A stretch of DNA of 55,105 bases, from NCBI GenBank assembly GCA_902825945.1, contig CADECY010000010.1, positions 75,869 to 130,973 on the forward strand, in the 5' to 3' direction. Under the pieces are notes generated by a model, which worked only from the letters and a program-made list of their open reading frames with translations, had not been told where the DNA came from and did not search any database. Both the position numbers and the translations under genes were made by a program. This document shows, in pieces, positions 8,388-16,584 of the stretch. This DNA is from an uncultured Acidobacteriota bacterium. Its GTDB lineage: Bacteria; Acidobacteriota; Terriglobia; Bryobacterales; Bryobacteraceae. Each line of letters starts with the position of its first letter. Position 1 is the stretch's first letter.

Positions 8388-9287
8388 CTATCGATTCGAG
8401 GCCTGGAATGCTGCGCGGACTTCGTCCGGCGAGCCGGCGGCGAAAACACGCAGGGCGATGCGGCTCAACTCATCCGGGTCATGGATCGAGTCGATTTCGG
8501 GAATGGACTCGAGTCCGGGGAAGCGGGTTGCGAGGAACCCGCGAAGGCTGCTTCGAGTGCCCTCGAGCTTTCCTTCCGCCTTACCTTCGGTCCTCCCGAG
8601 GCTCACCGCCTGAAGGTACCGTTCCCGAGTCACGCTCGAATTCGCGTAGACGTCCATGGTGATCATAGGCTTGAAACTCTCCAATAACCGCCGCAGCCAA
8701 TTTCTATCGTAGCGCATGCCGCCGTTGATGACGAACTCCGCGTGCAGCTTCTCGTCGCCGCTTTCCACGACTCGCCGGGCGCACTCGCGAAGCTCCTCTT
8801 CGGTGTGTTGCATGAAGGGAACCCACGCCAACAAGCGCAGGCTCAGCGGGTCCATAACTTCGGCCGCGGGCATCTCCCACAGCTTGACGACATCGTAGCT
8901 GTACTCTTCGCGATACCGGCCACGGTTCCGGACCATGGTGGTGGGAATCGAGGCGGGAGCGTCTTCTCGCATCAGGATGATCAAGGTCCGGACATCGACA
9001 CCATACTTGCGAAACAGCATGCCACCGTACTCGAGCGCTCGCTCCGGGATGAAGCTCTGCCAGCGCGACCACGCCTCGAGATGGATCACCACCGTCTCCC
9101 CGTTGAGCGACAGCCGGTAGGCGTGATCGATCTCGGGAGCCCGCAACGTGATCTCGCGAGGAAGATGCTCGATGTTGGCGATCGCCGCCGCCGGAATCTT
9201 GGCGAATTTGTTCAACACCAACAGCGCTTCGTCTTCCGCAAGACTCTTGAAGCCCTTGTCGTATGGCTGGTCGAGTCGAGGCTCCAC
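8388..9287 (-). CDS. Rpn/YhgA-like PD-(D/E)XK nuclease family protein
   Basis: The 299-residue protein starts at GTG 9287 (VEPRLDQPYDKGFKSLAEDE), chosen because family similarity begins there; no ribosome-binding site is obvious. The segment EIDHAYRLSLNGETVVIHLE fits the D...(E)xW version of the PD-(D/E)XK core. It is followed by helical regions and the Gly/Lys-rich GRTEGKAEGKLEG repeat that typifies this family before a C-terminal helical tail. Relatives act as DNA nucleases that promote recombination, and some are linked to phage defence or phase-variable copy number. A decayed partial copy lies immediately downstream, consistent with local recombination. Confidence 0.78.
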   Translation of the reverse strand: MEPRLDQPYDKGFKSLAEDEALLVLNKFAKIPAAAIANIEHLPREITLRAPEIDHAYRLSLNGETVVIHLEAWSRWQSFIPERALEYGGMLFRKYGVDVRTLIILMREDAPASIPTTMVRNRGRYREEYSYDVVKLWEMPAAEVMDPLSLRLLAWVPFMQHTEEELRECARRVVESGDEKLHAEFVINGGMRYDRNWLRRLLESFKPMITMDVYANSSVTRERYLQAVSLGRTEGKAEGKLEGTRSSLRGFLATRFPGLESIPEIDSIHDPDELSRIALRVFAAGSPDEVRAAFQASNR

Positions 9288-9369
9288 ACAAACATAGTGT
9301 GCGCTCGCCCAGGAAAATCTCAGGGCAAACGGAAATTTTCTTTTGTCGCACGGGCGTACCGTTCTCTGG

Positions 9370-10041
9370 CTACGGACGTGCTTGGTTGGCGCGAATCCCC
9401 CGAGCGGCCTTTTCCACCGCTTCGGCAATCCGCTTTGCCCGGGTCTCCGGACGTACCGCGCGAACGATCCAGGCAAGGATGATCTTGCGCGACCCGGGAG
9501 GGGAGCCGTCGTAGTTGTGCCGAGCCGCGGGATTGGCATCGAAGGCGGCGGCGAAGTCCGCGGGCTCATCCAGCGCTTCCGCGGCGTCGAGCAGCGACCA
9601 TGCGCCGTTGCGCTTTGCCTCTTCGATCTTCGCCAGACCGGCAGGCCTCATCCGCTCGTCGCGAATCAGCCAGTCGACCCGTGCCTTGTTTATACGCGAC
9701 CATTCGCTTTTCGGTTTGCGCGGCGCGAACCACACCTTGAACCGGCCCTCGCCGGCCTTTCCCGCCGTACTGTCGATCTAGCCGAAACACAGCGCATCCT
9801 CGACGGCCTGTTCGTAGGTCAGGAGGCGGCCCGCCTGTTGCGGAGCAACAGGCGCACATCGGACTCGTTCCGGCGCCCCGCCAGCGGCGTGTTCCTGAAG
9901 GTTTGACGCCGCGCCTGCTCGGTCTGTGCGCTTCTTTTGGAACACGACCCAAACTCCGTCTGGCCGGCCGAGATGCTCGGCCAGCCAATCGCGCCACTCG
10001 GCGCTCGAGGCCGGCTCGAGATGCGGCGCGTCTTCCTTCAA
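9370..10041 (-). pseudogene. YdeI/bacteriocin-protection family gene interrupted by an amber codon
   Basis: The family normally reads ALCFGWIDS; here it reads ALCFG, TAG, IDS, so the Trp codon TGG has become TAG at 9778-9780. The same frame continues normally for 135 codons (FAPRKPKSEWSRINKARVDW, NPAARHNYDG, KRIAEAVEKAARG). An additional 25-30 residue segment without family similarity (AGAASNLQEHAAGGAPERV) precedes LLTYEQAVEDALCFG. The likely start is TTG 10041, overlapping the upstream gene stop. It was the last gene of the five-gene leftward cluster. It is probably inactive unless the amber codon is suppressed or is a sequencing error. Confidence 0.75.
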
Positions 10042-11054
10042 TCCGCCACCTTCACGATCATCTTGCCGGTATTGCGCCCTCGCATCATTTCGAGAAATGC
10101 TCTCGGCGTGTTCTCGAGCCCGTGCTCGATCTCCTCACGATGGACGAGCCGGCCCTCGCGATACCAGCCGGTCAACTGCGCAAGCGCCTCACGAAACCGC
10201 TCGGCGTAGTCCGTCACCAGGAATCCTTCGACCCGTGCGCGTTTCGTGATCAGATACCAGAGCAGGCGCGGACCCATCTCTTGCTCTTCGTTGTTGTACT
10301 GCGAAATCTGCCCGCAAACGGGCATTCGGGCATGAACGTTCAGCAGCGGGAAGACCGCATCGGTGATCTCGCCGCCCACGTTGTCGAAGTAGATATCGAC
10401 GCCATTGGGACAGAGTTCGGAGATGCGAGCACGATAGTCCGCCGTGGTCTTGTAGTTGAACGCGGCGCCGAAGCCGAGTTCCTCCACCAGCCACGCGACC
10501 TTCTCATCAGACCCCGCGATCCCAACCGTCCGGCAACCCTGGATCCTGGCGATCTGTCCGGCCACCGAGCCGACCGCGCCCGCAGCACCCGAAATCAGCA
10601 CGGTCTCGCCGGACTTCGGCTTGCCGACGTCGAGCAGTCCGAAGTAAGCGGTGAGCCCGGTCATGCCGGGCACGCCCAGCGCTGTCGAACCGGGGGAGGC
10701 CGATGGGTCGAGCTTCCGGAATCCGCGCGCTTCGGTGACCAAATGGGAGCACCAGCCCGTGACACCTTGCACCCAGTCGCCCGGTTGAAATCGCGGACTC
10801 CGCGACGCGAACACGCGGCCCACGCCCGCTCCGGTCATCTTCTCGCCGAGTTGAACCGGTGCCGCGTAGGAAGCGGCGTCGCGCATGCGGCTGCGCATGT
10901 ACGGATCCACGGAGAGATGCGTCACCTCGATTGCGATTTCGCCATCAGTCGGATCGGCGAGCGTGCGGGACTCGATGCGGAAGTCCGATTCCGAGGGCCA
11001 ACCCGCGGGTCGCGCGGCGAGTACGATTTCACGAGCTTCGATCGGCATAGTCAC
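10038..11054 (-). CDS. Zinc-independent MDR-family NADP-dependent oxidoreductase (CurA/LTB4DH-like)
   Basis: This 338-residue medium-chain reductase lacks zinc ligands. It has the VDPYMRSRM motif of the leukotriene B4 dehydrogenase/CurA/YfmJ group, the nucleotide-binding GAAGAVGSVAGQIAR segment and the YFDNVGGEITDAV signature. Such enzymes reduce alpha,beta-unsaturated ketones or aldehydes with NADPH in the cytoplasm. The start used is GTG 11054, which overlaps the upstream stop as GTGA; ATG 11048 two codons later is an alternative. It is translationally coupled to the isomerase-like gene before it. The natural substrate is unknown. Confidence 0.88.
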   Translation of the reverse strand: MTMPIEAREIVLAARPAGWPSESDFRIESRTLADPTDGEIAIEVTHLSVDPYMRSRMRDAASYAAPVQLGEKMTGAGVGRVFASRSPRFQPGDWVQGVTGWCSHLVTEARGFRKLDPSASPGSTALGVPGMTGLTAYFGLLDVGKPKSGETVLISGAAGAVGSVAGQIARIQGCRTVGIAGSDEKVAWLVEELGFGAAFNYKTTADYRARISELCPNGVDIYFDNVGGEITDAVFPLLNVHARMPVCGQISQYNNEEQEMGPRLLWYLITKRARVEGFLVTDYAERFREALAQLTGWYREGRLVHREEIEHGLENTPRAFLEMMRGRNTGKMIVKVAD

Positions 11055-11902
11055 ACTCCGAAGACTTTTCGAACCTGCGCGCGGGCGGGCTGAACCGCGC
11101 TGTCGCCCGGCTTGATGTTATTCAACCGCTCTTCCTCGTTGATCACCCAGCCGGACCAGCGCAGTTCCCGGATCGCCGCGGCGAGCGGCCTCAGATCGTT
11201 GATTCCCTGCCCGAGCACCACCTGCGGGTCAGGATCTTCGGGGGTAGCGCCGCGGCGGCGGAAGTCGCGGAGATGCATGCCGTCGATCCGCTCGTGATGA
11301 CGCCGCAGGAACGCGGGCACATCCGCACCACCGATCCAGGCGTGTCCGGCGTCGATGACCAGACGGACACCGCTGGACTTCGTGTTGAGGAGCAACTCTT
11401 CGATCTCCCCGTTGCGGAACTCGACATCGTGGTTATGATAGGCGAGTCTCAGTTTCAACTTGGCGCAGAAGTCCGATGCGCGATTCAACGCATCGTGCTT
11501 GTTACGGCGCTGCTTGGGTTCGGTGAGTGAGCGGCCGCTGAGGATGAGCCGTTCGGCGCCGAGGGCGGCCCCACCTTCCGCGACGCGCTCGATGAGGTCG
11601 CGCGGCGCGATCGAGGTGGCAGGATCGTATTCGAGCAGGAAGATATGGATGCCGAGGAAAACGAGATCCCGTTGCGCGATCCCGGCACGGGCCTGCGCCG
11701 GAGAGTCGAAGCGTGATTGCACGTTGCGGAATCCGGTTTCGAAGCCCGCGTATCCGTGCGCCTTCACGCGGTCGATCGCTTGCAGGAATCCAGCGTAATC
11801 CGCGATCGCCCAGGCGTTGGTCTGGCAGCCCGCGCGAGGACCGCCGGACGCCGCACTCAGCAGCGGAGCCGCCGCGACCGCCGCGAACTCGCGCCGCGTC
11901 AT
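11051..11902 (-). CDS. Tat-exported sugar phosphate isomerase/epimerase-like TIM-barrel protein
   Basis: The protein has 283 residues. A short twin-arginine leader (MTRREFAAVAAAPLLSAASG) precedes an AP-endonuclease-2/xylose-isomerase-like TIM barrel with metal-ligand type motifs: LAYHNHDVEF, LVIDAGHAW, HLRDF and WVINEE. Relatives are sugar isomerases, epimerases or inositol-type dehydratases and bind a divalent metal. Its ATG overlaps the stop of the cytochrome gene by one base (TAATG), and its stop overlaps the next gene, so it belongs to the same operon as the sulfite-dehydrogenase-like pair. The substrate is unknown and the metabolic link to its neighbours is unclear. Confidence 0.8.
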   Translation of the reverse strand: MTRREFAAVAAAPLLSAASGGPRAGCQTNAWAIADYAGFLQAIDRVKAHGYAGFETGFRNVQSRFDSPAQARAGIAQRDLVFLGIHIFLLEYDPATSIAPRDLIERVAEGGAALGAERLILSGRSLTEPKQRRNKHDALNRASDFCAKLKLRLAYHNHDVEFRNGEIEELLLNTKSSGVRLVIDAGHAWIGGADVPAFLRRHHERIDGMHLRDFRRRGATPEDPDPQVVLGQGINDLRPLAAAIRELRWSGWVINEEERLNNIKPGDSAVQPARAQVRKVFGV

Positions 11903-12198
11903 TACTTCGAACCGTTGCCGGAGATCTCGGGTTTGGGCTGCGGCTTGTCGTCGCCCTGCGTTGCGGCCAGGTATTCGAGCAGCGCCTCGCGATCCTTGAT
12001 CACGGTGCCCCAGCCCACCATCTTGTCGAGTTCGCGCTCCCAGTTGAGGCGCGACAGACGCTGGGTTCGAATGATGCGGACGCCGTGGCAGCCGCCCATG
12101 CAGGTCCGCTTCTCTTCAGCCTTGCCACGCTCGATCATCGCGCTGTCGGCTCCCGCGAGGGAGAAGGCCGTGACGGTCAGCAAGAGTGCGTATTTCAT
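11902..12198 (-). CDS. Small periplasmic cytochrome c with a CX3CH heme motif (SorB-like)
   Basis: The 98-residue protein has a signal peptide (MKYALLLTVTAFSLAGADS) and a single heme-like site RTCMGGCHG, in which C33 and C37-H38 are separated by three residues instead of the normal two. The remainder (LNWERELDKMVGWGTVIKDR, then LLEYLAATQG) matches the helical core and Met axial-ligand region of SorB-type cytochromes that take electrons from a sulfite dehydrogenase. It follows the molybdoenzyme gene after three bases. An electron-transfer subunit for that enzyme is the natural inference. The extra residue in the heme motif is certain at the DNA level as given; heme attachment is not proven. 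Confidence 0.78.
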   Translation of the reverse strand: MKYALLLTVTAFSLAGADSAMIERGKAEEKRTCMGGCHGVRIIRTQRLSRLNWERELDKMVGWGTVIKDREALLEYLAATQGDDKPQPKPEISGNGSK

Positions 12199-12201
12199 CG
12201 A

Positions 12202-13335
12202 TCAGCCCTCCACCACGATTCCGAGACGTTCGATCGAATTGTTGAGATAGCCCGACGGGTTCCAAGCCGCGTCGATTGGCTGTGAGCGTCCGGCGGAATC
12301 AGTCGCGCGGCAGCAGATGGTGTGGTAGCCGGGCTTGGCGGGAGTCCAGTTGAACGAGAATGTCCGCCACGCGAACGCGAAGTCTTCCCTGCCGAGCGTG
12401 GCGGGTTTCCACGACGCGCCGCCATCGGTCGAAACCTCGACGCGCGCGACGCGATTCTCGCCACCCCAGCCGACGCCGCGGAAGGTGACCGGAGTTCCGG
12501 TCTTGGCTTTCGATTCCGGCTCCGGCGTGGCGAAGAACGACTTTACCGCCATACCCTCGAGCACATCCATGTCCTCTGGCTTGACGGCCGCGCCGGGTGC
12601 GCCTGGGACCTTCGGATACTTGTAGGCGCGGGCCATATAGAAACCGGGATTCGACTGCGCCTGAACCTGGATCGAGTTGACCCACTTGACCCAACTCGCG
12701 CCGTCCCAGCCCGGAACGATAATCCGTAGCGGACCGCCATGCAACTCGGGAAGCGGCTGGCCGTTCATCTCGAGCGCGAGGATCGTCGATTCGAGCATCG
12801 CCTTGCGCATCGGGATCGAACGAATGAACTCGGGGACTTTGCCCGCGGGAACATCGGCGCCATCGAAATCGACGTACTTGGCGTCGGCCGTAGCGCCCGC
12901 CTTTGCCAGAATGTCCTTCAAACGGGGACCGCGCCACTGCGCATTTCCGATGGCCCCCTTGGTCCATTGGAGACCGGGGATCCGCGGCCGGAACGCTCCC
13001 CGGCCGTTGCCCGCGCACTCGAGTGTCGCGGGCAGACTCGCTTGCGGCAGCGCGCGCAGATCGGCGACTGAGAGGCTGAGCTTGTTCGCGACCATTCCTC
13101 CGACTTCGACGCGCCACGATCCCACGTCGACCTTCGGCCGCGGCAGGTGCTGCCGCACGAAGAACTGGTCGTTCGGCGTGATCCAGGAGGCGAGATAGCC
13201 GGCGGGAGACTCGAGGTCCTCCGGAAAATCGTTGTGGACGATCATCGGCTTCTTGCCGGGGACGATCAGAGGTCCGGATTGCGGGAAGGCGGGCGAGGCC
13301 GCGGCCAAGGCGAGCAGATGCCGGCGGGTGAGCAT
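12202..13335 (-). CDS. Sulfite oxidase-family molybdopterin oxidoreductase (SorA-like), Tat-exported
   Basis: The 377-residue protein starts at ATG 13335 with a twin-arginine leader (MLTRRHLLALAAASPAFP). The molybdopterin domain (about residues 40-230) contains TLECAGNGR with Cys107 as the molybdenum ligand, plus LHGGPLRIIVPGWDGASWVK. The C-terminal Mo-cofactor dimerisation domain (about 255-375) shows VEVSTDGGASWKPATLG and WNPSGYLNN. Family members oxidise sulfite to sulfate in the periplasm. The small cytochrome gene directly downstream fits a SorAB-type sulfite dehydrogenase. Other oxyanion or sulfoxide substrates cannot be excluded. First gene of a packed operon running to 9370. Confidence 0.9.
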   Translation of the reverse strand: MLTRRHLLALAAASPAFPQSGPLIVPGKKPMIVHNDFPEDLESPAGYLASWITPNDQFFVRQHLPRPKVDVGSWRVEVGGMVANKLSLSVADLRALPQASLPATLECAGNGRGAFRPRIPGLQWTKGAIGNAQWRGPRLKDILAKAGATADAKYVDFDGADVPAGKVPEFIRSIPMRKAMLESTILALEMNGQPLPELHGGPLRIIVPGWDGASWVKWVNSIQVQAQSNPGFYMARAYKYPKVPGAPGAAVKPEDMDVLEGMAVKSFFATPEPESKAKTGTPVTFRGVGWGGENRVARVEVSTDGGASWKPATLGREDFAFAWRTFSFNWTPAKPGYHTICCRATDSAGRSQPIDAAWNPSGYLNNSIERLGIVVEG

Positions 13336-13359
13336 TTCTGAACCATTATATTCGCGGGC

Positions 13360-16311
13360 TCACCGTACGATGAAGGAGGCGGCACCGCCTTCGCTGTCAG
13401 GCGCGCTACTCCAAGGCCCCCACCCGGCGTTCGAGGATTCACTGCAGCCGGTTCCGGCGATGCAGGTCCGGACGATGCCTCTCCACGCGCCAGGAGCCAG
13501 CGGAAGTTCGACCGAATTGTTGGCCGTGACTCCGGTGATGTCCGACGGGCCAGACAGGTAATACTGATAGTTCCGCGTGGCAGGCGTACCGTCGTTGTTG
13601 ATGATCGGCGTCCATCCGACGCGGACCTTCGACTGCGCATTGCGCGTGACAGTCGAGTTGTAGGCGGGTTCGGTTACCACCGGCGAATTGGGCGCACGTC
13701 CGCGCACGATGAAGGCGCTGGCTGGACCTTGTAGTACCGGCCCTCCTCCGTTGGGAATGGCGACCACCACGGCGTCATACCGCGTGCCGGGGTTGAAGAA
13801 GGCCGCGTGAAAATTTTGAGCCGTCACCACGTCGAGCGCGGAACTGGCTCTGGCGAAGTCTTGCACGAAGAGCCGGTAGGAGTAGTTCGATCCGTTGTCT
13901 CCCGCCACCCGATTCCACGCGAAGAAGACGCGGGGCGCGTGAACACCGCTATCGACTACCGATCCCGCGAAAGGCTCGCCAAGAACTGGCACGTTCGGGC
14001 TGCCCACCTGAGTATTCACCCGCACGGCCGGAGAGAACGGTCCGCAACCATCACCCGTGCAGGCCTTGACCACTACGCTCAACGATCCGTTCGGAACCAG
14101 ATAGCTGGCGAAGAGCGCGCCGGTTTGGCCCCCGGCAACGGTCAACGCACCTCCACCCGGACCAGCGCCCGGCTGGACCACGTTCACCCGATAGAAGTGG
14201 GCTCCATCCACGGTGTTCCACCGGCAGCCGATGCGATTCTGGCCACCGTCGTTCGAGGTCGTGCAACTCAGGCCTGTGGGTGCGGCTGGTGGCACCGTAC
14301 CGCCGCGAAGCGTGAAATGCGATATAGCGGGCGCCTGGCAGCCCGACGCAGTGCATGGCACGAGTTCCATGCGATAAGTTCCGCTCTCGAGTGTGTAGAT
14401 CGCGCCTGTGCTGTCGCCCGCGAGCGAGACTCGGAACTGTTGCGGCGAATTGGCCTCGATGAGCCGCATCTCATAGCTCACCGCGCCCGGAGACGGCGTC
14501 CACTGAAACTGGACGATCGTATAGCCGAGCGTCGATCCGTAAACGGGCTTCAGAATCGAGAATCCAGGAGGCGGCGGCGTCCAGACCGGCGCGGCCGGAT
14601 GGTCTGTCCAATCCACCACCGGAACTCCCTGTCTGGTCGCGCGGAACGCGAACGGGTAGCCTCCGTTGCGATCGGCACCAGGAACCTCCGACTGGGTCAC
14701 GTCAACAACAGCATCCGACGCGCCATCCCAGGCCATTCGCCGGATCACGCCGTATCGCCCGAGCCACACTTCGAGCCCGTCCGGTGGCTCGGCATACCGG
14801 GCCGCCTGAGGCGCGGTCAGCCGCAGCCGGTTGGACTCGGCCGATGCGGTTGCCCACGATCCGGACAGCGGGACCTCGCGCACCTCGACGCGATAGCTTC
14901 CCATGTTCGATCCCGAGTTCATCTCGACCGCGAATGACCATGCGCCCGCATCGAGCCCGGCGAGAATCGAGCCCATCCTTCCCGCGGCGACGTAGCGTGA
15001 ATCGCGCCATGTGCCGTTTCGGTCATGGAGCGCGAGCCAACCTTGCATGGAACCGGCCGAGGTCAACGTGATCAGCACCGCCGCGCGATGCGAGAGCGTC
15101 AGCACGAATCGATCGCGATCGGTTGCCGTCGAGAGCGAGCCGTGTATCGCCGAGGGTAGCGATACCGCGAGCCCATCGGAGAAGTCGCCTCCGGGCGGCT
15201 CGGAGTAGTCCGCCGTTCCTGGTCTGGCGGTTGGATCGGCGTCATCCGGATCACCGTCGAGCACCGAGAATCCGTCGCCGTCCTGGTCCACGCAGTTCGA
15301 ATTGGCACTTCCATATTGGGCGGTCATGCGCGCGCGAAGGGCCGCGCTCGCGGTCCAACGCCATTTGTCCACATAGCAGGCGATGTTGCGGTTCGCGCCG
15401 AAGGCCATCGCCTCCACGCGAACATCTTCCTTGGCCTCGCTCGTCGCGGGAGCCGGATTCGATACCGAGTATTTCCGTAGAAACTCCATGAAACGGCGCA
15501 TACCTTCGGAACCATGAAGCTCGGCGAAGCGGAACAACAGGCCCGCCCAAACGCGGTTCTTGCGCGATTCGTCGCAGGCTGGGCCCGTGATGCAGTTGGC
15601 CCAATTCAGGGATGAGGCAGCCATGTAGGCGTCGTAGGTCTCGTAGCGGTCCGCACGGAACTGGGCGTCCGCTGGTATCCCCTTCATCCCTTCGCGCGAG
15701 TAGTAATGCAAGTACGAATTGAGCCAGGTCCAGGCGTGTCCCCAGTCATTCCAATAGCCAATGAAGGGGCGGAACACGTCGAAATTGTGCGCCATCTCGT
15801 GCGTGATGATGAAGCTCGACCCGTTGGACCTGAGGGAAGCGAGAATATCGTCGCGCCAGCTGGCTCCCGGGTCGATCTCGATTCCCTTGGCCCCGACGTA
15901 GCCACAGCCGTATCCGCAGGTCGGAACAGTAGCGATCGACAGAAGGCCGCTCCCGGCGGGCTCGCGGCCGATGATCTGAACGTAGTCCGAATAGACCCGA
16001 TCGGCGTAGTCCAGCAGATGGAGGCGCTCACTCTCGCTCGTGGTGGTCATCCAGAGCTGGTTGAGCACCAGCCGGACGTACCTTCCTCGGTATTCAGCCA
16101 TGCCCGCGTGAACGGCGCCATTGAACGCGGTATACGTGATGGTTGCGCCATCGCCCGAGATGGCCCGCTGGGAGGACTTTCGGGATACGTCGCCCGAGTT
16201 GGCCTTCTCCCAAGATTCGTAGTCCGAGGGATCAGGCTGGAGGTAGTCTATTTCGAGAGTTTGACCCGAAATCGTGAGAGTGGCGGCCAACAGGATAACA
16301 GCAACTTGCAT
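13360..16311 (-). CDS. Large secreted HExxH metallopeptidase-like protein with FN3-type C-terminus
   Basis: The protein has 983 residues with a signal peptide (MQVAVILLAATLTISGQT). The zinc-site motif HEMAHNFD is at residues 171-178, in a region rich in aromatic residues (YWNDWGHAW) that resembles M60-like or related gluzincin domains. A calcium-binding thrombospondin-like stretch (DQDGDGFSVLDGDPDDADP) follows near 345-365. A pre-peptidase-like beta-sandwich (DRDRFVLTL) and at least three fibronectin-type segments (PPGFSILKPVYGS, PPAAPTGLSC, PNVPVLGEP) fill the rest. It is probably secreted or surface-bound and degrades proteins or glycoproteins. The peptidase clan assignment rests on the HExxH motif only. 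Confidence 0.75.
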   Translation of the reverse strand: MQVAVILLAATLTISGQTLEIDYLQPDPSDYESWEKANSGDVSRKSSQRAISGDGATITYTAFNGAVHAGMAEYRGRYVRLVLNQLWMTTTSESERLHLLDYADRVYSDYVQIIGREPAGSGLLSIATVPTCGYGCGYVGAKGIEIDPGASWRDDILASLRSNGSSFIITHEMAHNFDVFRPFIGYWNDWGHAWTWLNSYLHYYSREGMKGIPADAQFRADRYETYDAYMAASSLNWANCITGPACDESRKNRVWAGLLFRFAELHGSEGMRRFMEFLRKYSVSNPAPATSEAKEDVRVEAMAFGANRNIACYVDKWRWTASAALRARMTAQYGSANSNCVDQDGDGFSVLDGDPDDADPTARPGTADYSEPPGGDFSDGLAVSLPSAIHGSLSTATDRDRFVLTLSHRAAVLITLTSAGSMQGWLALHDRNGTWRDSRYVAAGRMGSILAGLDAGAWSFAVEMNSGSNMGSYRVEVREVPLSGSWATASAESNRLRLTAPQAARYAEPPDGLEVWLGRYGVIRRMAWDGASDAVVDVTQSEVPGADRNGGYPFAFRATRQGVPVVDWTDHPAAPVWTPPPPGFSILKPVYGSTLGYTIVQFQWTPSPGAVSYEMRLIEANSPQQFRVSLAGDSTGAIYTLESGTYRMELVPCTASGCQAPAISHFTLRGGTVPPAAPTGLSCTTSNDGGQNRIGCRWNTVDGAHFYRVNVVQPGAGPGGGALTVAGGQTGALFASYLVPNGSLSVVVKACTGDGCGPFSPAVRVNTQVGSPNVPVLGEPFAGSVVDSGVHAPRVFFAWNRVAGDNGSNYSYRLFVQDFARASSALDVVTAQNFHAAFFNPGTRYDAVVVAIPNGGGPVLQGPASAFIVRGRAPNSPVVTEPAYNSTVTRNAQSKVRVGWTPIINNDGTPATRNYQYYLSGPSDITGVTANNSVELPLAPGAWRGIVRTCIAGTGCSESSNAGWGPWSSAPDSEGGAASFIVR

Positions 16312-16584
16312 CCGCAGTCCTTCGCATGACTTCAGCCGAGGACGCCGGTGGTCCCCGGTGGTTCTCCGACGAAAGCCTCATCGGCGCACGCGGGGACTTC
16401 ACTAGAAAATCGAACACTGGACCGGAGGTCCGCCCAAACGGGGGCGGTCAGTTTGACGGCTTTCCCTGACGTAGTGTCAGGCATACCCCCCCCTTTTACT
16501 AGTACGGGTCCAGGACTCGAGTCCGCTTTTCTTCACCTTACGAATCCCCCCACGACTGGTATCCGGCGTGCATTCAGAGTTCCC

